64,000 nt of DNA, from contig NW_023503376.1 of assembly GCF_014529535.1 (NCBI RefSeq), positions 2,089,138-2,153,137 of the forward strand, in the 5' to 3' direction. Position numbers and translations under genes: made by a program. How positions within the stretch are numbered: position 1 is the first letter of the stretch; each line of letters starts with the position of its first letter. The stretch is from Bradysia coprophila. Lineage: Eukaryota; Arthropoda; Insecta; Diptera; Sciaridae. The notes under the pieces were generated by a model. It made no database searches. It worked only from the letters and a program-made list of their open reading frames with translations, and was not told the origin of the DNA. This document shows positions 1-10,722 of this stretch, one piece after another.

Positions 1-430
1 GCACCAATAGATTCGTTCTCGTCATCAAATAAGCCAGATTTTAACGCTCAAAACATGCCAGACTCCCAAAAGACAAAAAACCCTAACAATGTGATGAGCT
101 CTTCAGGTCGAATCCTTCGTGAATGTGATAGCTCACAGTGTAAATCCAATTTGCACAGATGTTGTAACGATACTCGAAAACGACCTAATATAAACAATTA
201 AATTATGAAACTGGCAAACATTGAAAATAAAAAACGAATTACCCCAACGAATCGTGCGAAGCAACAAAATATATTACTGAACCTCCATTTCCGCAAATAT
301 GCTTACCAGTGCAAAATCAATGCATGACGTCTCTATCAATCGGTGCCAAATAGTTTCAATAGAAAGGCATTGTTGACTCTTTTACTACAGTACAAAGATC
401 ATTCGCGATCGTGCACAGTAAATGTTTCGG
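1..430 (-). pseudogene. Inverted 5' piece of a degenerate ionotropic receptor copy
   Basis: Reads on the minus strand as IR exon 1 (from about residue 45) and the first half of exon 2, matching the intact gene at 10723-12826 (its bases about 12245-12693) but with many single-base insertions, deletions and substitutions. The intron between exons 1 and 2, with the ACCCCAACGAATCG donor region, is recognisable near 240-265. The rest of this copy lies on the plus strand from about 434, and the segment ends where the plus-strand part begins, so this looks like a roughly 430-bp in-place inversion inside the copy. The window starts here, so the outer breakpoint cannot be seen. It is not translatable. 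Confidence 0.7.
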
Positions 431-433
431 GGA

Positions 434-1972
434 ATAGGTGCATACGTACTTTCCATTCGCTCCAACTCATTGCAACCAAATTGTGCCAGTCATTTGGAAT
501 GTCTTTAAAATGGCCATTTCGTAAGAGCATCAGCAACTTTTCCGCTCAAAAACGGGAACTTATTTCAATGCCAATACCGATTCTTGTTGCACCGATCCGA
601 CCGTACATATACGTAACGAGAAAATCATTTCAGATGGATCCCATGACTTCGATGGCTTTGAATACAATTTACTGTGTGAGCTGGCCACGAAACTGAATTT
701 TAACTAAATATGTCGCGTCTTTTGCGTCCGAGAGATCTACGGATGTATGGGACATAATTGTAAGTTGGCAAAAATGAATCAACTGACCCGCTTTCAAATT
801 GAACCACTTTGAAGTTCGCTCGTGATACGATTGTAGTGGGAGATTCGTTTTTCACACTTACCTGAAGAAGGATTATGAGCAGCACCAAATCATATTCATA
901 CGACAATATTCTCGTTGTGTTGTACCACGATCCAAGACCGTACACTCTTTCGAAACGCTTTTCTTTCCCACATTGACAATGTGGACTATTATTTGTTAGG
1001 ACACTGGCGGTGGCTGTTTATCGCATAAATGCTACTCCGGTGCACGGAAAAGAGTATTCGAATTCGTAGTTGGACAAGGAATCCCACTCCATATTTTTAG
1101 TCTGTTTACGTGACTACTGCTTCTGACTGGTGAAACTTTCTACACGCCAAAATGGAAGCATTGCTAGATTTATACTCATGGTATGGTTCGCTGACGTGTT
1201 TTAGTTCTACAAACGAGTGTACAAGGGACAACTATTCAATTTTATGAGAACGAATGCTACGGTAGCTTAGTGTTAAAACCATGACGAGAATTAATTGACA
1301 AACGGATTTCAATAAAATTGCTCTACGACGCTTTACATCGATTTCTTTAAATACGATTACGACCGATTGGAGAAGCTGTAAGTTTTCGTATTACAAGACC
1401 CATAAACTTATACTCGAGAGGTGACAGGGTCAGCCAGAAATTACATTGGAACACAACAATGGTAAAAAATGACAGTGCTACACCATGCTGCCTCTTGAGT
1501 GTAACTCCATGACAACACCACATTTAACCAACTTACAGTGTTGCCAGCGTAATGTTTCAATGTTTCCATCAGGCTAATATCTGAAAATGGAACTACTGCA
1601 TGGGAATTCGTTACCGAAACGGAAGGCGTACGTATCAATGGAAATCCATCTTATCGATGCGGTTCGTCGGGAGAAACCTGAAACCAGACCTAAAACTATA
1701 AAAAATAGTTTTAGCACCTCATGTTATCGATTTGCCGAAGCGATTTTATCTGAAGGATGCAATGGATGACCTAATCTCGTATATGAATGAAAATGGTATG
1801 ACGTCGAAGTGGACGGCTCCGTACACAGAGTCAGCGATAAGAGACAATGTCGATAAACGTTTTCCGCGAAAACTGAACATATTGCAGATACTTGGCGTGG
1901 TAGAAGTCTGTCTCGGTGCGCTGATCCTTTCAACGTTGGTATTCGTTTTCGAAGTATTTGTCTCCACGTTAA
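434..1972 (+). pseudogene. Degenerate ionotropic receptor copy (3' two thirds)
   Basis: This is the rest of the first IR copy: second half of exon 2 (about 434-759), exon 3 (about 814-1377) and the terminal exon (about 1573-1972). It follows the intact minus-strand gene at 10723-12826 base for base but carries frequent 1-nt insertions and a few deletions, for example in the M1, pore and M3 coding segments between 960 and 1230. No long reading frame survives except the terminal exon with its PKRFYLKDAM motif and last membrane segment. Errors are dense before about 1390 and sparse after it. That pattern suits unpolished sequence at a contig end as well as it suits a true pseudogene. Confidence 0.75.
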
Positions 1973-2781
1973 GAGTACTTGTAATACGTCCGAGAAAGTA
2001 TATTAAACTTTTTAAATGATGCATTTTTGATGTATTGATTTAATCTATCATTAGTGAACTACTAATGCTACTCAGATGCTTACTAACTACTCTTAGTATT
2101 TCCTCATACCTCAAACTTTTATGCCTTGATAATAATAAATGTCTTAGCTGCTCTCAATAAAAAATAGAGATTTTTGTGACTGTTCTGAGAAAAGTCAACA
2201 GTTTACCTTTTGCATAAACGGTTTGAGCTGATACCGTCGGAGTTGTGTGATCCTCAGATGCTTAGCAACTTTTATCATTTCCTCAAAAACATCCACAGAG
2301 CTATAGCTCAAGCTCTTCCCACGAACTATACACGTGAAGGGAATGTGTTAAAGCAGTTATGGCCACTATAATCATGAGTTCCGTGACCGAAACAGTGGCT
2401 TTGCTTCGATAGCTAAGCAAATCTCACTGATTCGGTTCTCATCATGTTGGTTTTCATATTAATGTGTCCCATCCCTGGTCATTAGCTGTGTTCAGGCTAA
2501 TTAAAAATTTTGTACCTATGGCTCATTATGCTATAAGAAAGCACTAAACCAATCCATTACTAGAATTAGAAAAAGGTAATGTGGAACGTCAGCCTCGGAT
2601 CATTATGATAAATATCTCGCAGAGTGATTTCATAAAATATTTAGTACAATGTTTAGTGGGAAAACAAATCAAATCAGTGCGATAAGTGCTCACAACGGAC
2701 GAAGCTCGTAAATATAGACAACAGTATTGTATAAAGTCTGCAATATTAAATAAGTGTAAAGAATCACGTTGTGTTGGAGAG
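1973..2781. other. IR intergenic spacer, recurrent
   Basis: No gene. The segment 2230-2580 recurs at about 5695-6040, downstream of the next IR copy, and inverted in the right arm at about 10120-10470. It contains the shared phrase CACAGAGCTATAGCTCAAGC. The spacer is therefore part of the unit that was duplicated with each receptor. Confidence 0.6.
2586..2710 (+). promoter_or_regulatory. Conserved block upstream of IR genes
   Basis: This roughly 125-bp segment, running from the AACGTCAGCC-like stretch to the GGACGAAG-like stretch, recurs in the same relative orientation upstream of other IR copies. They are at about 6384-6510 (plus), 14692-14830, 20383-20525 and 27976-28115 (all reverse complement, upstream of minus-strand genes). 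Its distance from exon 1 varies from about 0.2 to 1.9 kb because of insertions. Conservation beyond the coding exons is seen directly. A promoter or enhancer role is inference; it may simply mark the edge of the duplicated unit. Confidence 0.4.
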
Positions 2782-2902
2782 GGTGTTAAGGAATCTTGCG
2801 CCGCGTCATTCACAATAATTCACAAAGTGACATCTTCCTTATACAAAATGTGTCAAAATGTGAATCATTGTGAATGACGCGGCGCGAGATTCCTAGCAAC
2901 CG
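2782..2902. mobile_element. hAT-like MITE, 121 bp, 8-bp TSD
   Basis: A non-coding foldback element with arms of about 30 bp containing the GCGCCGCGTCATTCACAAT core and its reverse complement. It is flanked by an identical 8-bp direct repeat, TTGGAGAG (2774-2781 and 2903-2910). An 8-bp target-site duplication is typical of the hAT superfamily. The matching spacer of the third IR copy (near 6590) lacks the element, which gives an approximate empty site. A second copy at 9795-9915 sits in the inverted duplicate and was copied with it. Confidence 0.75.
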
Positions 2903-3027
2903 TTGGAGAGTCATCGTACATTTTGCTACTATACTAGCTTTCACATGAATGATTCTATTTCACAAAAAAGTCCACCACTTGTTTGTGCATATTTGAATTC
3001 CCCAAACTCTGGGGTCCAAAGTGAACG

Positions 3028-5449
3028 ATGAACGCTTACATGATAACGATGTTAAGTGCAATCACTTCCATCAGCTCCATGTGGAACCCACAACTGAACA
3101 CTGAACAAGAAGATTTAATGGCCGAAGCTTTGACATCAATCATCGACACATTTTACTTGCGACGATCGACTAATGTCTTTGTTACTAGTAATAAAACGGA
3201 TGCAACGCACAATGCAATTCTACGAAAAATATTTGGCACGATTGATAAGAACGCATCATCCACATGGATTTTGCACGATAACGAATATTTGAACGGAAAC
3301 ATGGAGCGCTTCAGTAATATAATTTTGATTGATTCGCACGAATCGTTGGGGTAATTTGATTTTTCTTTACAATATTTTTAATGTCCGCGCTCATCAGTCC
3401 ACACGTTTAATTTTCGTATATTTAAGGTCGATTTTCGAGATCGTTACCAACACATCATTGGAACATTTTGGATTCTACACTGTAGCTATCACAAACTTCG
3501 ACGAAGATTCCGACCTGAACAGCAACCTCGTCGCCACATTTAGTGCCTTTTGGCGTCATATGATTTTGGACGTTAACATCCTGACTTATTGTCACAAGAA
3601 CGAATCACTTCTGGTGCATACGTACTTTCCATTCGCTCCAACTCATTGCAGCCAAATTGCTCCAGTCATTTGGAATGCCTTTAAAAATGGCCATTTCGTA
3701 GAAAAGGAACTTTTCCCTTCAAAAACGGGGAACTTATTTCAATGCCCACTACCGATTCTTGTTGCACCAATCCGACCGTACATATACGTAACGAGAAATC
3801 ATTCAGATGGATCGCATGACTTCGATGGCTTCGAATACAACTTACTGTGTGAGCTGGCCACGAAACTGAATTTTCGACCGAATATCTCCGTCTTTTGGGA
3901 TCAAGATGTTGCGAATGCATGGGGCATGATTGTACGTTCGACAAAAATGACAATGAATCTAACTACTCACTGACTTGTTCGAAATTGCACCACTTTTAAG
4001 ATTGATCGTCACTACGATTTGATAGTGGGAGGATTCGTTTCTTCGTATAGCACTGAAGAGGTTATGAGCAGCACGAAATCTTACTCATCCGACAATATTC
4101 TCGTTGTTGTACCGCATCCAAGACCGTACAGCTCTTTCGAAACGCTCTTCTTTCCGTTCACATTGACAATGTGGATCTTCTTGTCAGTGACACTGTCGAT
4201 GACTGTTATCGCAATAAAATTACTCCAGTGCCACGGAAGACAGTATTACGAATTCGTAGTTGGAACAAGGAATCCAACTCCATATTTTAGTCTGTTACGT
4301 GTGCTTCTGACTGGTGAAACTTTCTACACACCAAATGGAAGCATTGCTAGATTTATACTGATGGTATGGTTGCTGACGTGTTTAGTTCTACAAACGGTGT
4401 ACAAGGGACAACTATTCAATTTTATGAGAACGAATGCAACGGTGGCTAGTGTTAAAACCATGGACGAATTAATTGATAGGGGGATTTCAATAAAATTGAT
4501 CTCCGACCGAGGGGTAATCACTGATTTACTAGCTCAGTAAATCACGGTAAATCACAGTAAATCACAGTAAATCAAGTAAATCAAAAATGAAGTTTCTACT
4601 AAATTTGAATCTATTTACTTCAATTTGTATTAGTTCATGAAATTTATCCTATATGTTTACGGCCACGATACTTCGAAATGTAATCCAGTGACAATTAAAA
4701 ATTTTTCAAAAATTTTTCAAAATTTTTTGTGATTTACCGTGATTTACTTGATTTACTGATTTACTAGTGATTACCCCCTTGTCTCCGACAGCTACTACGT
4801 TTTCTTTGAGTACGATTATGACCGATTGGAGGAGCTGTAAGTTTTCGCTATAACAACAACACCTTTGAACAACTTAGGAGCAATTTTGTGTTGCAAGATT
4901 ATCAAAGATTATGCTGCGTTTTCGTTGTTTAGCATAATTGTCGATCTCAGCAATGCGAAATGGCTCGAATGTTTTCAGCCTAAAGAGAAACAGTGGAAAC
5001 GTTTTGATATTACCATCAGGCTGATATCCTTAAATGGAAATACTGAATATGAATTTGTTACCGAAACGGAAGCGTACGTAACAATGGAAACTCAACTTAT
5101 CGATGAAATCCGTCTGGAGAAACCTGAAATCAGACCCAAAACCATAAAGATCGTTATGGCTCCGATTGTTATCGATTTGCCGAAGCGATTTTATCTGAAG
5201 GATGCAATGGATAACCTAATCTCGTACATGAATGAAAATGGAATGACGTCGAAGTGGACGGCTCCGTACACTGAATCAGCGATAAGAGACAATGTCGATA
5301 AACGTATTCCACGAAAACTGAACATATTGCAGGTACTTGGCGTGGTAGAAGTCTGTGTTGGTGCGCTAATCCTTTCAATGTTGATTTTCGGTTTCGAGCT
5401 ATTGTCCCCACGTTTAGGTTACTGGCAAAACGATGAGAAAATAAATTAA
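3028..5449 (+). pseudogene. Ionotropic receptor gene disrupted by a MITE in exon 3
   Basis: Divergent insect ionotropic receptor: a ligand-gated cation channel of the iGluR fold, expected in chemosensory dendrite membranes. Exons by homology and splice signals: 3028-3350, 3427-3931, 4001-4836 and 5020-5449. Exon 1 starts with a hydrophobic signal-like segment. Exon 2 carries the S1 ligand-binding lobe (PIRPYIYVTRNHSDG...FDGFEYNLL). Exon 3 has M1 (FTLTMWIFL), pore (YFSLLRVLLTGETFY) and M3 (IARFILMVWLL...YKGQLF). Exon 4 has S2 and M4. A 274-bp MITE plus an 8-bp duplication interrupts exon 3 after ISIKLISD and brings in-frame stops. Without these 282 bp exon 3 is exactly 554 nt, the length in all three intact paralogs, and the rest is open. 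It is therefore a recent knock-out. The exon 4 acceptor is uncertain: an acceptor before CATAATTGTCGATC (about 4930) also keeps frame. Confidence 0.85.
4508..4781. mobile_element. hAT-type MITE, 274 bp, inside IR exon 3
   Basis: The terminal inverted repeats are CGAGGGGTAATCACT at the left and the reverse complement of CAAGGGGGTAATCACT at the right. It is flanked by a perfect 8-bp target-site duplication, TCTCCGAC (4500-4507 and 4782-4789). Inside are several GTAAATCA repeats near the left end and their complements near the right end, and no reading frame. The 8-bp duplication with CA-GGGG-type ends points to hAT. The insertion is recent, because the host exon is otherwise uninterrupted. Confidence 0.85.
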
Positions 5450-6046
5450 ATTTTTTGAAACGACCGGTAGCTGATCGTAAGATTGTGAAGTGCAGATCAT
5501 TGAACAGTGCTAATCATACAGTGTATCTGTAGATGTAGATGGATGATCACTGCTTACCCACAACATTATACTTTTTAGTAGTAGATGGAACGTTGTGTCT
5601 TTTGTGAAGAAAATCATCAAATTTTTATAGATACCACCAATTAAAGATCAATCAGGGTGATCGATGGTGATTTTTTTTAATCCTTCAGAGGTGAACTTTG
5701 GTGTGATCCTCAGATGCTTAGCAACTTTTAGCATTTCCTCAAAAACATCCACAGAGCTATAGCTCAAGCTCTTCGTACAAGCTATTCACGTGAATGGACT
5801 GTGCTTTGCAGTCATGGCCACTATAATCATGAGCTCTGAAGCCGAAACAGTGATTTTGCTACGATAAATAAGTTATCAAAGTTCACTGATTCGGTTCTCA
5901 TCATGTCGGTTTTCATATTGATGTGCCTTATCACTGAATCATTAGGTCTGTTCAGACTAAATAACATTTTTTGTACCTATGGCTCATTATGCTATGAGAA
6001 AGCGCTGAACCGTTCCATTATTCCATTATTATAATTAGAAAAAGGT
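5450..6046. other. IR intergenic spacer, second copy
   Basis: There is no gene. The part from about 5695 to 6040 is homologous to 2230-2580 and, inverted, to 10120-10470. The 5450-5690 part has no counterpart that I can see. Confidence 0.5.
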
Positions 6047-6368
6047 GGGGGGAAATTACTCGGGTAATTGATTAGACACCCTCGAAGGAATTGCCTTAGC
6101 ATCGGGTAATTAATAGGAATTACAAGGAATTGACTGGAAATACAAGAAATTGAACGTAAATGAAAGGAAATACGGATAAGTATGATGAACGAAAGAACTA
6201 AATGAATGCAAAAAAGAATGATCGGTTTTCGGTCTTGGCCGAGGTCTTGGCTATTCGGTTTGTAAAACACAGTTCATTCGCTGATTGTTTCCTTTCATTG
6301 GAATTGAAGTAATTAAAAGGAATAAGAAATTGATTTGCCACCCTTTTGGCCAGTGGTTTCCCCCTCGG
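6047..6368. mobile_element. MITE-like insertion, 322 bp, 8-bp TSD
   Basis: Comparison with the paralogous spacer at about 2560-2585, which lacks it, defines the insertion exactly. The host sequence AAAAAGGT is duplicated at 6039-6046 and 6369-6376. Ends are roughly inverted (GGGGGGAAATTACT at the left against GAGGGGGAAACCACT from the right). The 8-bp duplication suggests a hAT-like element. The interior is non-coding, with AAGGAAAT/AATTGA-rich repeats. Confidence 0.7.
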
Positions 6369-6707
6369 AAAAAGGTAATGTGAAACGTCAGCCTCGGATC
6401 ATTATGATAAAGATCTCAGAGAGTGATTTCATAAAATATTTAGTAAAATGTTTAGCGGGAAAACAAATCAAAATTAGACCGATAAGTGCTCCCGACGGAC
6501 GAAGTTCGTAAATATAGACAACAACGTATTGTGCAAAGTCTCTGAAATATTCAATAAGTGTAAAGATTCTTTACTAAAGAATTACGTTGTGTCGGATTAC
6601 AATCGAACATTTTGCTCTGCTTCCACACGGGGGATGATATTTCGAAGGAAGGTCAACACTTTTCTGTGCCCATTTGAATTCCCCAAACTCTGGGGTCCAG
6701 AGTAACG

Positions 6708-8944
6708 ATGAACGCCTACATGATACGATGTTAAGTGCAATCACTTCCGTCAGCTCCATGTGGAACCTACAACTGAACACTGAACAAGAAGATTTAATGG
6801 CCGCAGCTTTGACATCAATCATCGACCACATTTTACTTGCAACGATCGACTAATGTCTTTGTTACTAGTAATAAAACGGATGCAACGCACAGTGCAATTC
6901 TACGAAAAGTATTCGGTGCGCTTGGTAGGAGCACATCTTCCACATGGATTTTGCCACGATAACGAATATTTGAACGGAAACATGGAGCGCTTCAGTAATA
7001 TAATTTTGATTGATTCGCTCGATTCGTTGGGGTAATTTGATTTTTTTCAATGTCCGTGCTCATCAGTCCGCACGGTCTCCATAAATTGTATTTTCGTATA
7101 TTAAAGGTCGATTTTGAAGAGCGTTACCAACACGTCATTGGAACATTTTGGATTCTACACTGTAGCTATCACAAACTTCGACGCAGATTCCGACCTGAAC
7201 AGCAACCTCGTCGCCACATTTAGTGCCTGTTGGCGTAGTATGATTTTGGACGTTAACATCCTGACTTATTGTCACAAGAACGAATCACTTCTGGTGCATA
7301 CGTACTTTCCATTCGCTCCAACTCATTGCAGCCAAATTGTGCCAGTCATTTGGAATGTCTTTAAAAATGGCCATTTCGTAGACACGGAACTTTTCCCCTT
7401 CAAAAACGGCGAACTTATTTCAATGCCCACTACCGATTCTTGTTGCACCAATCCGACCGTACATATACGTAACGAGAAATCATTCAGATGGATCGCATGA
7501 CTTCGATGGCTTCGAATACAACTTACTGTGTGAGCTGGCCACGAAACTGAATTTTCGACCGAATATCTCCGTCTTTTGGGGTCAAGATGTTATCGATGTA
7601 TGGGACATGATTGTAAGTTCGACGAAACTGACAATGAATCTAACTACTTACTGACTTGTTTGAAATTGCACCACTTTTAAGATTGATCGTCACTACGATT
7701 TGATAGTGGGAGGATTCGTTTCTTCGTATAGCACTGAAGAGGTGATGAGCAGTACGAAATCGTATTCCTCCGACAATATTCTCGTTGTTGTACCGAATCC
7801 GAGACCGTACAGCTCTTTCGAAACGCTTTTCTTTCCGTTCACATTGACAATGTGGATCTTCTTGTCAGTGACATTGGCAGGTGACTGTTATCGCAATAAA
7901 ATTACTCCAGTGCCACGGAAAAGAGTTTACGATTCGTAGTCGGATCAAGGAATCCAACTCCATATTTCAGTTTCTTACGTGTGCTTCTGACTGGTGAAGC
8001 TTTTTACACACCAAATGGAAGCATTGCTAGATTTATACTGATGGTATGGTTGCTGGACATGTTTAGTTCTACAGACAGTGTACAAGGGACAACTGTTCAA
8101 TTTTATGAGAACGAATGCAACGGTAGCTAGTGTTAAAACCATGGAAGAATTAATTGAGAAAGAGATTTCAATAAAATTGAACTACGACGCTTACATTGGG
8201 TTCTTTGAGTACGATTATGACCGATTGGAAAAGCTGTAAGTTTTCTTTGTAACAACTTTTGAACAAACTTAGACCGAAATCACATGAGCAATTTTGTGTT
8301 GCTGACACCGAAGATTATGCTGCCGCTTCCGTTCTACAGCATTATTGTCGATCTCAGCAATGCGAAATGGCTACGTAGTATGTTTTCAGCCTAAAAGAAA
8401 CAGTGTAAACGTTTTGATATTACCATCAGGCTAATATTCGTAAATGGAAGTACTGAATATGAATTCGTTACCGAAACGGAAGCGTACGTAACAATGGAAA
8501 CTCAACTTATCGATGAAATCCGTCGGAAAAACCTGAAATCAGACCCAAAACCATAAGATCGTTATGGCTCGATTGTTATCGATTTGCCGAAGCGATTTTA
8601 TCTAAAGGATGCAATGGATGGCTTGATCTCTGTATATGAATGAAAATGGATTGATGACGAAATGGACAGCGCCGTACAAAGAGTCAGCGATAAGAGACAA
8701 TGTCGATAAACGTATTCCACGAAAACTGAACATATTACAGATACTTGGCGTGGTAGAAGTCTGTCTTTGGGCGCTAATCTTTTCAACGTTTGTATTCGTT
8801 TTTGAAGTATTGTCCCCACGTTTGGGGTACTGGAAAAACGACCGGGAAAATAAAATAAATTTTTGGGAAGACATTTTTCAGGCGAGATGTGAGACGAAAA
8901 TTACACCGATAATTTTGGCAGTGCAGATCATGTTATTGCGGTAG
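6708..8944 (+). pseudogene. Frameshifted ionotropic receptor copy
   Basis: The four-exon layout is the same as its neighbours: exon 1 about 6708-7031, exon 2 7107-7612, exon 3 7682-8235, exon 4 from about 8430. Splice sites are preserved. Exon 1 has at least three 1-nt indels (near 6726, 6825 and 6955). Exon 2 is 506 nt instead of 505, from one extra C in the run near 7398. Exon 3 keeps 554 nt but has four compensating 1-nt indels (near 7880, 7930, 7937 and 8056). Exon 4 is also shifted. Recognisable motifs include FDGFEYN-like S1, the LLTGE pore region and the M4 segment (ILQILGVVEVCLWALIF). Substitutions are modest for so many indels, so this may be a young pseudogene or a receptor with uncorrected long-read errors. 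Confidence 0.7.
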
Positions 8945-9094
8945 CCCTTCTCTTCACTACAATACGAAATTCCATAATCTCCAATTTTCGCTCAAATTTA
9001 CTACTGTCTATTGTATACACATCGAAAAAGTACTGGCAACGACGCAATGATTTCTGGAAAGGATATTTTTCGTGTGAATTTTTCATCAACAATT

Positions 9095-9669
9095 GTTCTT
9101 GTGACAATAAGTCAGGATGTTAACGTCCAAAATCATATGACGCCAAAAGGCACTAAATGTGGCGACGAGGTTGCTGTTCAGGTCGGAATCTTCGTCGAAG
9201 TTTGTGATAGCTACAGTGTAGAATCCAAAATGTTCCAATGATGTGTTGGTAACGATCTCGAAAATCGACCTTAAATATACGAAAATTAAACGTGTGGACT
9301 GATGAGCGCGGACATTAAAAATATTGTAAAGAAAAATCAAATTACCCCAACGATTCGTGCGAATCAATCAAAATTATATTACTGAAGCGCTCCATGTTTC
9401 CGTTCAAATATTCGTTATCGGTGCAAAATCCATGTGGATGATGCGTTCTTATCAATCGTGCCAAATATTTTTCGTAGAATTGCATTGTGCGTTGCATCCG
9501 TTTTATTACTAGTAACAAAGACATTAGTCGATCGTCGCAAGTAAAATGTGTCGATGATTGATGTCAAAGCTTCGGCCATTAAATCTTCTTGTTCAGTGTT
9601 CAGTTGTGGGTTCCACATGGAGCTGATGGAAGTGATTGCACTTAACATCGTTATCATGTAAGCGTTCAT
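9095..9669 (-). pseudogene. Truncated 5' fragment of an ionotropic receptor
   Basis: Exon 1 (9669 down to about 9345) and the first half of exon 2, nearly identical to the plus-strand copy at 3028-3601 and ending abruptly at 9095 after the codons for LTYCHKN. The sequence beyond (8945-9094) is unrelated to receptor sequence. Exon 1 has one extra base near 9420 relative to its twin, which breaks the frame. The fragment was created by the inverted duplication and cannot encode a channel: it lacks S1, the pore and all membrane segments. Confidence 0.8.
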
Positions 9670-9794
9670 CGTTCACTTTGGACCCCAGAGTTTGGGGAAT
9701 TCAAATATGCACAAACAAGTGGTGGACTTTTTTGTGAAATAGAATCATTCATGTGAAAGCTAGTATAGTAGCAAAATGTACGATGACTCTCCAA

Positions 9795-9915
9795 CGGTTG
9801 CTAGGAATCTCGCGCCGCGTCATTCACAATGATTCACATTTTGACACATTTTGTATAAGGAAGATGTCACTTTGTGAATTATTGTGAATGACGCGGCGCA
9901 AGATTCCTTAACACC
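9795..9915. mobile_element. hAT-like MITE, second copy in inverted duplicate
   Basis: Reverse complement of the element at 2782-2902, with the same 8-bp flanks (CTCTCCAA at 9787-9794 and 9916-9923). It was duplicated with the locus rather than inserted independently. Confidence 0.75.
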
Positions 9916-10722
9916 CTCTCCAACACAACGTGATTCTTTACACTTATTTAATATTGCAGACTTTATACAATACTGTTGTCTATATTTACGAGCTTCGTCC
10001 GTTGTGAGCACTTATCGCACTGATTTGATTTGTTTTCCCACTAAACATTGTACTAAATATTTTATGAAATCACTCTGCGAGATATTTATCATAATGATCC
10101 GAGGCTGACGTTCCACATTACCTTTTTCTAATTCTAGTAATGGATTGGTTTAGTGCTTTCTTATAGCATAATGAGCCATAGGTACAAAATTTTAATTAGC
10201 CTGAACACAGCTAATGACCAGGGATGGGACACATTAATATGAAAACCAACATGATGAGAACCGAATCAGTGAGATTTGCTTAGCTATCGAAGCAAAGCCA
10301 CTGTTTCGGTCACGGAACTCATGATTATAGTGGCCATAACTGCTTTAACACATTCCCTTCACGTGTATAGTTCGTGGGAAGAGCTTGAGCTATAGCTCTG
10401 TGGATGTTTTTGAGGAAATGATAAAAGTTGCTAAGCATCTGAGGATCACACAACTCCGACGGTATCAGCTCAAACCGTTTATGCAAAAGGTAAACTGTTG
10501 ACTTTTCTCAGAACAGTCACAAAAATCTCTATTTTTTATTGAGAGCAGCTAAGACATTTATTATTATCAAGGCATAAAAGTTTGAGGTATGAGGAAATAC
10601 TAAGAGTAGTTAGTAAGCATCTGAGTAGCATTAGTAGTTCACTAATGATAGATTAAATCAATACATCAAAAATGCATCATTTAAAAAGTTTAATATACTT
10701 TCTCGACGTATTACAAGTACTC

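Larger units (their letters stand above)
1..3601. repeat. Left arm of a large inverted duplication
   Basis: The sequence is the reverse complement of 9095-12696. From about 1390 to 3601 the arms are almost identical, with a few 1-nt differences, mostly extra bases in this arm (runs near 1690, 1955, 1990 and 2500). Before 1390 the match is indel-rich, and 1-430 is flipped relative to the rest. The inner edge is sharp at 3601, inside exon 2 of the IR gene at 3028-5449. The arm contains the degenerate IR copy, the intergenic spacer with a MITE, and the first 1.5 exons of the next IR copy. The arms are separated by about 5.5 kb. Confidence 0.85.

Noticed and set aside
2589..2813. 74-codon minus-strand frame duplicated at 9884-10108
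   Set aside because: The identical copy results from the inverted duplication, and the frame crosses a MITE border, so conservation does not indicate coding.
9011..9241. 76-codon plus-strand frame
   Set aside because: Most of it is antisense to exon 2 of the truncated receptor fragment; no independent coding evidence.
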